A program made the position numbers and the translations under genes. From Lutispora sp. (GTDB lineage Bacteria > Bacillota > Clostridia > Lutisporales > Lutisporaceae): a stretch of DNA of 10,413 nt. Location of the stretch: the NCBI GenBank assembly GCA_030834765.1, contig JAUQXG010000211.1, positions 1-10,413 on the forward strand, given 5' to 3'. Below the pieces are notes generated by a model. It was not told the DNA's origin. It was given only the letters and a program-made list of their open reading frames with translations, and made no database searches. Below are positions 6,334-10,413 of this stretch, piece by piece (position 1 is the stretch's first letter; every line of letters begins with the position of its first letter).

Positions 6334-7326
6334 TTACTCCAGTTCTAGAAGATTCATTTTATCTCTAACCTCAATTATTGTTTCTCTAGCGGCAGATCTT
6401 GCTCTTTTATTGCCTTCTGTTAGTATATCCATTATATAATCACTGTTTTCTGTGATTTTATTACGAATTTCATGCATAGGCTTCATATAAGCAATCACAT
6501 TTTCTGCAAGATGTTTTTTGCAGTTAACACATCCAATTTCACCTTTTTCACATGATTCCTTTATTTCCAAAATTTCATTAGCACTAAATATTTTATGATA
6601 TGAATATACAGCACATATTTCAGGATGTCCTGGATCATTTTTTTTGATTTTTTGGGGATCTGTTATCATAGATTTAATTTTTTGTAAAATAACCTCAGGT
6701 TTATCAGATAATGCAATAGCATTATCATAGCTTTTACTCATCTTTCTTCCATCTAAGCCTGGAAGTGTTTTAATCTTAGTCAGCAGAGGCTGCGGTTCGG
6801 GGAAGGTATTACCATATAGATTATTAAATCTCCTTGTTATTTCTCTGGATAACTCAATATGGGGGATTTGATCCTCTCCAACAGGTACAAAGTCTGCTTT
6901 GTGAATCAATATATCGGAGGTCATCAAATTTGGATATCCTAAGAAACCATAAGTAGCTATGTTTTTTTCTTTTAATTGAACCAATTGATCTTTGTAGGTT
7001 GGACACCTTTCAAGCCATGACACTGGAACGATCATAGATAGCAATAGATGAAGTTCAGCAATTTCTTTGATATTTGATTGAATGAATATGGTGCATTTTT
7101 CTGGATCCAGTCCAGCACTTATCCAATCAGCAGCTATATTAAAAATATTACTTTTCATATCAATATTGTCTTCATAGCCAGTTGTAAGTGCATGCCAATC
7201 TACTATTGAAAAAAAACAGTCATATTCATTTTGGAGTTTTACCCAATTTTCTAAGGCACCAAAATAATTTCCAAGATGCAGACTTCCTGTAGGACGCATA
7301 CCACTCATAATTCTTTTTTTATTCAT
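6334..7326 (-). CDS. trpS: Tryptophanyl-tRNA synthetase, with probable [4Fe-4S] cysteine motif
   Basis: Class I aminoacyl-tRNA synthetase that charges tRNA-Trp; cytoplasmic dimer in this family. The 330-residue protein has the HIGH-type signature PTGSLHLGN (H17-N20) and KMSKS (195-199) in the Rossmann domain. LMTSDILIHKADFVPVGEDQ, typical of bacterial TrpRS, lies between them. Four cysteines (C238, C259, C266, C269) are spaced C-x20-C-x6-C-x2-C, close to the [4Fe-4S] ligands reported for Thermotoga maritima TrpRS. The ATG at 7326 is preferred: GAGAGG (7336-7341) is 9 nt upstream, while the in-frame TTG at 7332 has a spacer of only 3. No T-box leader is possible here: the gene follows the M50 gene by 16 nt, so expression is operon-driven rather than under the tryptophan T-box control common for Firmicute trpS. 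Confidence 0.96.
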   Translation of the reverse strand: MNKKRIMSGMRPTGSLHLGNYFGALENWVKLQNEYDCFFSIVDWHALTTGYEDNIDMKSNIFNIAADWISAGLDPEKCTIFIQSNIKEIAELHLLLSMIVPVSWLERCPTYKDQLVQLKEKNIATYGFLGYPNLMTSDILIHKADFVPVGEDQIPHIELSREITRRFNNLYGNTFPEPQPLLTKIKTLPGLDGRKMSKSYDNAIALSDKPEVILQKIKSMITDPQKIKKNDPGHPEICAVYSYHKIFSANEILEIKESCEKGEIGCVNCKKHLAENVIAYMKPMHEIRNKITENSDYIMDILTEGNKRARSAARETIIEVRDKMNLLELE

Positions 7327-7342
7327 TTTCAATTACCTCTCT

Positions 7343-7969
7343 TTATATGATAAGATTTACAATGTTTTGCAATGAAATATTTACAACACTAAATAAAGGA
7401 TCAAGTACAATATGGATCGTATTTGTAAAGATAAGTATTAAAAGTAGTATTTGTGAATAATGCTCATACTTATAAAACGAATACTCATATTTGACAGGCA
7501 GCAGTCCAGCCAAAATTTTTGAACCATCTAATGGAGGAAAAGGTATTAAATTAAATACTCCAAGATTCAAATTTATTATATATGTAATATATAGAATATT
7601 TTCAACTATTGGATTCGTATATTTGAATTTGTAAAATAGCAAACCATAAAAGAGCAAAGAAATAAAAGCAATGGTGAAGTTCATCATTGGCCCAGCTAGG
7701 GAAACTAAAATCATGCCGGTTTTTCTGTCTTTGAAGTTTAGTGGATTAACGGGTACTGGCTTTGCCCATCCAAATCTAAATAAAATCAGCATGATAAATC
7801 CCATGGGATCTATATGTGAAGTAGGATCTAAAGTTAGTCTGCCTTGATATTTGGCAGTATTATCCCCAAGCTTATAAGCCACTATTGCATGAGCAAATTC
7901 ATGAAATGAAAATCCAATAAAAATGCCTGGCAAGCTATACAAGATTCCCATAAAATCAAAATTAAACAA
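7343..7969 (-). CDS. Site-2 protease family (M50) membrane metalloprotease
   Basis: A 208-residue polytopic membrane zinc protease of the short, PDZ-less M50 group often found next to trpS and scpA in Firmicutes. The zinc motif HEFAH is at 23-27. It is followed by RLTLDPTSHIDPMG (44-57), SLAGPMMNF (90-98) and the third zinc-ligand region NLIPFPPLDG (140-149, Asp148). Four to five hydrophobic segments span the chain. The frame is open to a GTG at 7984, but that codon lies inside the GGTGGAGG ribosome site; the TTG at 7969, 8 nt after GGAGG (7978-7982), is the better start, with an ATG at 7951 as alternative. The natural substrate is unknown. It is the first gene of the trpS-scpAB unit. Confidence 0.88.
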   Translation of the reverse strand: MFNFDFMGILYSLPGIFIGFSFHEFAHAIVAYKLGDNTAKYQGRLTLDPTSHIDPMGFIMLILFRFGWAKPVPVNPLNFKDRKTGMILVSLAGPMMNFTIAFISLLFYGLLFYKFKYTNPIVENILYITYIINLNLGVFNLIPFPPLDGSKILAGLLPVKYEYSFYKYEHYSQILLLILIFTNTIHIVLDPLFSVVNISLQNIVNLII

Positions 7970-7998
7970 GTTTGGTACCTCCACCTATAATAAAATAC

Positions 7999-8022
7999 AT
8001 AATATCATAAATTATATCATAA
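7999..8022 (-). promoter_or_regulatory. Extended -10 promoter candidate for the M50-trpS-scpAB unit, in a tandem 12-bp repeat
   Basis: Minus-strand TGATATAAT (8019-8011) is a full TATAAT with the TGN extension, lying just downstream of the dacF terminator; no good -35 is visible, which extended -10 promoters can tolerate. The same 12-base unit recurs at 7999-8010 (11 of 12 identical to 8011-8022), giving a second TGATATTAT. Transcription would start near 8004, about 35 nt before the M50 start codon. Confidence 0.5.
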
Positions 8023-8032
8023 ATAAAAGTAT

Positions 8033-8059
8033 AAAAAAAGCAATGCGCATAGCATTGCT
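8033..8059 (-). terminator. Intrinsic terminator after dacF
   Basis: AGCAATGC (8039-8046) pairs with GCATTGCT (8052-8059) around a 5-base loop, and on the minus strand the stem is followed by TTTTTTT (8039-8033). It lies 17 bases past the dacF stop and separates dacF from the M50-trpS-scpAB unit. Confidence 0.9.
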
Positions 8060-8076
8060 CATAGCACCATTACAGG

Positions 8077-9249
8077 TTAATATGAAAATAAGTATAAAAA
8101 AGATTTTCTTATATTATTAATGAATGTAGACTTTATTACATCTCTATCGGAATAAAGTGCATACTTCCCTGCTTCTGTACCGTTTCTATATAATATCAGC
8201 TCTCCGATTTTCTGACCTTTGCTAATTGGAGCAGATAACGTTTTAGGTAGGTTAACTATTTTTTCTAGGGTTCCATTATCCTGTCCTTTGGGAGCGAGAA
8301 TAGTACAGTCAGAAGCAGTTACTGCATTTATCTTCATTTGATCACCTTTATTGATATTTACTTCTCGGATGGTTTCTCCAGCTTTAGCAATATTGATATT
8401 TTTATAGTTGGCAAATCCATAGTCTAATAATTTGCGTGCTTCTTTGCTTCTTATATCTATAGTTGAAGCGCCCATGATTACACTTATAAGTCTTAAATCG
8501 GATCTTTTAGAGGTAAGTGATATACAATACATAGCTTCATTTGTAAATCCAGTTTTTATTCCATCAATATCTTTATAGAAATGTACCATTTTATTTTTAT
8601 TTACTAATTCTCTTTTTACATCATTTTTCTTTCCAACATTTACAGTAATCATATATTTTGAAATAAAGTCAAATATCTTTTCATGTTTAATCAATTCTCT
8701 AGACATGATTCCAATATCATAAGCTGAAGTTACATGTCCATCCACATGAAGACCGTGAGGGTTTTTGAAGGTTGTATCATTCATACCCAGTTCTTTAGCT
8801 CTTTTATTCATTAGCTCAACAAACTGTTCTTCGCTTCCCGATATGTGCTCGCCCATTGCGATACAGCCATCATTTGCAGACTCCACTGCAATTCCATATA
8901 ACAAGTCTTTTACGGTTCTGACCTCTCCAGCTTCTAAAAGCAATTTTGTACCTTCTATTTTTTTGCTTGCTGCTTCTTTACTGATTGTCACTTTGTCTTC
9001 CAATGAAATTTTATTGCTGTCAATTGCCTCCATTATCAGAAGCATGGTCATAACTTTTGTGACACTGGCGGGAGGCAGACTCTCGTGAGCATTTTTTTCT
9101 ACGATTATTGTACCTGTGCTTGCATCTATTAGAATTGCCGATTTACAATTTAAATCCATGTTGTCAGCTTGTACGTTTAATGTAAAACTGCATAATAGCA
9201 ATGCAAATATAATAACAAGGGATATGAACCTTTTTGATGTATTCAACAT
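8077..9249 (-). CDS. dacF: Serine-type D-Ala-D-Ala carboxypeptidase (DacF-like)
   Basis: The 390-residue S11-family penicillin-binding protein trims terminal D-Ala from peptidoglycan stem peptides. Motifs: SVTK (S62-K65), SAN (S124-N126) and KTG (232-234). Residues 1-28 form a signal peptide (hydrophobic 8-20, likely cleavage near VQA-DN). The C-terminal beta domain ends in a basic/aromatic stretch (IRKSFLYLFSY) that may be the amphipathic membrane anchor of this class. Length is almost that of B. subtilis DacF (389), a forespore protein acting on cortex cross-linking. The neighbourhood downstream of nucleoside phosphorylase genes also fits dacF. The ATG at 9249 has a perfect AAAGGAGG (9256-9263), 6-nt spacing. 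That site can pair with an upstream arm, and a sigma-F-like promoter overlaps the arm. A second S11 enzyme (2771-3889) is a paralogue, not a duplicate. Confidence 0.9.
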   Translation of the reverse strand: MLNTSKRFISLVIIFALLLCSFTLNVQADNMDLNCKSAILIDASTGTIIVEKNAHESLPPASVTKVMTMLLIMEAIDSNKISLEDKVTISKEAASKKIEGTKLLLEAGEVRTVKDLLYGIAVESANDGCIAMGEHISGSEEQFVELMNKRAKELGMNDTTFKNPHGLHVDGHVTSAYDIGIMSRELIKHEKIFDFISKYMITVNVGKKNDVKRELVNKNKMVHFYKDIDGIKTGFTNEAMYCISLTSKRSDLRLISVIMGASTIDIRSKEARKLLDYGFANYKNINIAKAGETIREVNINKGDQMKINAVTASDCTILAPKGQDNGTLEKIVNLPKTLSAPISKGQKIGELILYRNGTEAGKYALYSDRDVIKSTFINNIRKSFLYLFSY

Positions 9250-9251
9250 AT

Positions 9252-9301
9252 AAATCCTCCTTTAGTAGATTTCATTTTTATATTTCCCTTAGGGAGGATT
9301 T
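9252..9301 (-). promoter_or_regulatory. Possible ribosome-site-masking hairpin in the dacF leader
   Basis: On the minus strand AAATCCTCC (9301-9293) is the exact complement of GGAGGATTT (9260-9252), which contains the dacF Shine-Dalgarno core. A 9-bp stem with a 32-nt loop would hide the ribosome site on any mRNA that includes both arms. A small competing hairpin (CCCT-AA-GGG) sits next to the upstream arm. Confidence 0.45.
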
Positions 9302-9308
9302 GTTATTC
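9278..9308 (-). promoter_or_regulatory. Sigma-F-like promoter candidate for dacF
   Basis: Minus-strand GAATA (9308-9304), 16 bases, then GGAAATATAA (9287-9278) matches the forespore sigma-F pattern (GYATA, GGNNANANTR-like) except for one base in each element. The start would fall near 9271, 22 nt before the dacF ATG. B. subtilis dacF is itself a sigma-F gene, which raises the prior. The match is by eye only. Confidence 0.45.
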
Positions 9309-9348
9309 TATTATATGCATAATGAAATCATCATGAGGCTTCACATTT

Positions 9349-10413
9349 TTACATTACGATTTCATAAATATATTTAAGTTCATTTGGAGGATTATTGCTA
9401 AATTTATAAGCTTTTTCAGCAGCCGATTTTGCATCTTCCATATTCTCAAGATTCGTATGTAATATACATAATACTTCATTTAAGCTAACTTTATCTCCGA
9501 TTTTTTTAACCAAAGTAATCCCTGCAGAATAGTCAATTATATCCTCTTTCTTTCGTCTGCCAGCTCCAAGCAGCATAGCTGATAATCCGATACTCTCTGC
9601 ATCAATGGAGCAAACATATCCTTCATAGGATGATTTTATTTCATAATGATACTTTGATTGTGGCAGCTTATCAGGATAATCAATTAGATCAGTATTGCCG
9701 CCTTGAATTTTCACAAGTTCTTTAAATTTTTCTAAAGCTTTTCCAGATTTAATTATTTCTGCTAACTCATTATAAGCCCCATTGAAATCAGTAAATATGC
9801 CTCCTAATATTGCCATATAAGAAGCAATGGTAAGTGCAACTGTTGTTTCATCTTCGGAGCCTTTTCCTTTTAAAACTTCTATGGCTTCTCGAATTTCATT
9901 CGCATTTCCAATTTCATGCCCAAGTGGCTGATCCATATTTGTAATAACAGCAATGGTTTTTTTATTTAAGGATTTACCGATATCAACCATTGTTTTAGCA
10001 AGTACCTTTGCTTCTTCCATTGACTTCATAAAGGCACCTGAACCTGTTTTTACATCCAGCACAATACAATCAGCACCAGCAGCTATTTTTTTGCTCATGA
10101 TCGAACTAGCTATTAAAGGAATACTATCTACAGTAGCGGTAACATCTCTTAATCCGTATATTTTTTTATCTGCAGGTGTTAGATTTGAAGTCTGCCCAAC
10201 AACTGCCATTTTATATGTGTTTACATTGCGTATAAACTCTTCATTACTTAAATCAGTTCTAAAGCCCTCTATGGCTTCTAATTTGTCAATTGTTCCACCG
10301 GTATGACCCAAGCCTCTACCAGACATTTTTGCTACCGGAATTCCGATGTATGCGGCTAAGGGTATTACAATAAGACTTATCTTGTCGCCTACACCTCCAG
10401 TTGAGTGTTTATC
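9349..10413 (-). CDS. pdp: Pyrimidine-nucleoside phosphorylase, 5' end cut by the window
   Basis: The 354 visible residues are the C-terminal four-fifths of a thymidine/pyrimidine-nucleoside phosphorylase, which splits uridine, thymidine or deoxyuridine with phosphate into base and (deoxy)ribose-1-phosphate. The frame continues past the ATG at 10326 to the window edge with DKHSTGGVGDK, the phosphate-binding KHS region, so that ATG is internal and about 80 residues are missing. The family signature SGRGLGHTGGTIDKLE follows. Pyrimidine-binding residues equivalent to E. coli Arg171, Ser186 and Lys190 are all present (R89, S104, K108 of the fragment). DVKTGSGAFM follows, and the C-terminal biotinyl-like domain begins near IKSSYEGYVCSID. 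It lies 99 nt upstream of dacF with no clear terminator, so read-through into dacF is likely. The preferred nucleoside (pdp versus deoA type) cannot be told from sequence alone. Confidence 0.95.
   Translation of the reverse strand, partial: DKHSTGGVGDKISLIVIPLAAYIGIPVAKMSGRGLGHTGGTIDKLEAIEGFRTDLSNEEFIRNVNTYKMAVVGQTSNLTPADKKIYGLRDVTATVDSIPLIASSIMSKKIAAGADCIVLDVKTGSGAFMKSMEEAKVLAKTMVDIGKSLNKKTIAVITNMDQPLGHEIGNANEIREAIEVLKGKGSEDETTVALTIASYMAILGGIFTDFNGAYNELAEIIKSGKALEKFKELVKIQGGNTDLIDYPDKLPQSKYHYEIKSSYEGYVCSIDAESIGLSAMLLGAGRRKKEDIIDYSAGITLVKKIGDKVSLNEVLCILHTNLENMEDAKSAAEKAYKFSNNPPNELKYIYEIVM

Noticed and set aside
7970..8076. T-box or other riboswitch ahead of the trpS unit
   Set aside because: The gap is about 107 bases, partly filled by the dacF terminator and promoter elements, too short for a T-box; no T-box core seen.
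7923..8120. Plus-strand 65-codon open frame across the M50-dacF gap
   Set aside because: Runs antisense through the dacF terminator and the ends of two real genes; Lys/Ile-rich composition is simply that of AT-rich DNA.
8765..9088. Plus-strand 107-codon open frame inside dacF
   Set aside because: Antisense shadow of a clear S11 carboxypeptidase gene; no recognisable domain or ribosome site.
2771..9249. The two S11 carboxypeptidase genes as a recent duplication
   Set aside because: Apart from the catalytic motifs their sequences differ widely (SGN versus SAN, different signal peptides and C-termini), so they are old paralogues.
9953..10306. Plus-strand 117-codon open frame inside pdp
   Set aside because: Antisense shadow of conserved phosphorylase sequence.
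9349..10326. Start of the nucleoside phosphorylase at the ATG at 10326
   Set aside because: The frame continues upstream to the window edge with the conserved KHSTGGVGDK phosphate-binding segment, so this ATG is internal and the gene is cut by the window.

Overview
This window is a low-G+C stretch (about one-third G+C by eye) with every gene on the minus strand, so the gene order below runs from high to low coordinates. The content points to an anaerobic, endospore-forming member of the Clostridia/Tissierellia. Evidence for this is three sporulation-type genes (a DacF-like and a DacB-like D,D-carboxypeptidase and the spore protein YtfJ/GerW), strong AGGAGG ribosome sites, frequent intrinsic terminators, an oxaloacetate-decarboxylase-type carboxyltransferase, and a tryptophanyl-tRNA synthetase with four cysteines that look like a [4Fe-4S] site. 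The species cannot be named from the sequence.

Layout, in transcription order: (1) the 3' part of a pyrimidine-nucleoside phosphorylase gene, cut by the window edge (10413-9349), then dacF (9249-8077), closed by an intrinsic terminator. (2) A four-gene run: M50 membrane metalloprotease, trpS, scpA, scpB (7969-5060), with gaps of only 4-19 nt, an extended -10 promoter candidate in front and a terminator that begins inside the last scpB codons. (3) A ytfI-like DUF2953 membrane protein overlapping ytfJ (4982-4004), again closed by a terminator. (4) dacB (3889-2771), a non-canonical hairpin, then rluB and a GNAT acetyltransferase gene (2717-1538). (5) A stand-alone carboxyltransferase gene (1446-49) ending in a perfectly palindromic terminator. 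No gap exceeds about 120 bases, and there is no RNA gene, mobile element or CRISPR array.

Functionally this is a conserved core neighbourhood. ScpA and ScpB build the SMC condensin, TrpS and RluB serve translation, and the two carboxypeptidases plus YtfJ/DUF2953 belong to spore cortex and forespore functions. The order scpA-scpB-(...)-dacB-(...)-rluB resembles the Bacillus subtilis scpA-scpB-ypuI-dacB-spmA-spmB-rluB region, but spmA/spmB are absent from it here and ytfI-ytfJ sits inside it.

I found no wholly new multi-gene system. The two most interesting observations are small. The first is the 5' region of dacF, where an upstream anti-Shine-Dalgarno arm could mask the ribosome site on read-through mRNA, while a sigma-F-like promoter placed over that same arm would give mRNA lacking it. 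The second is the probable iron-sulfur TrpRS.
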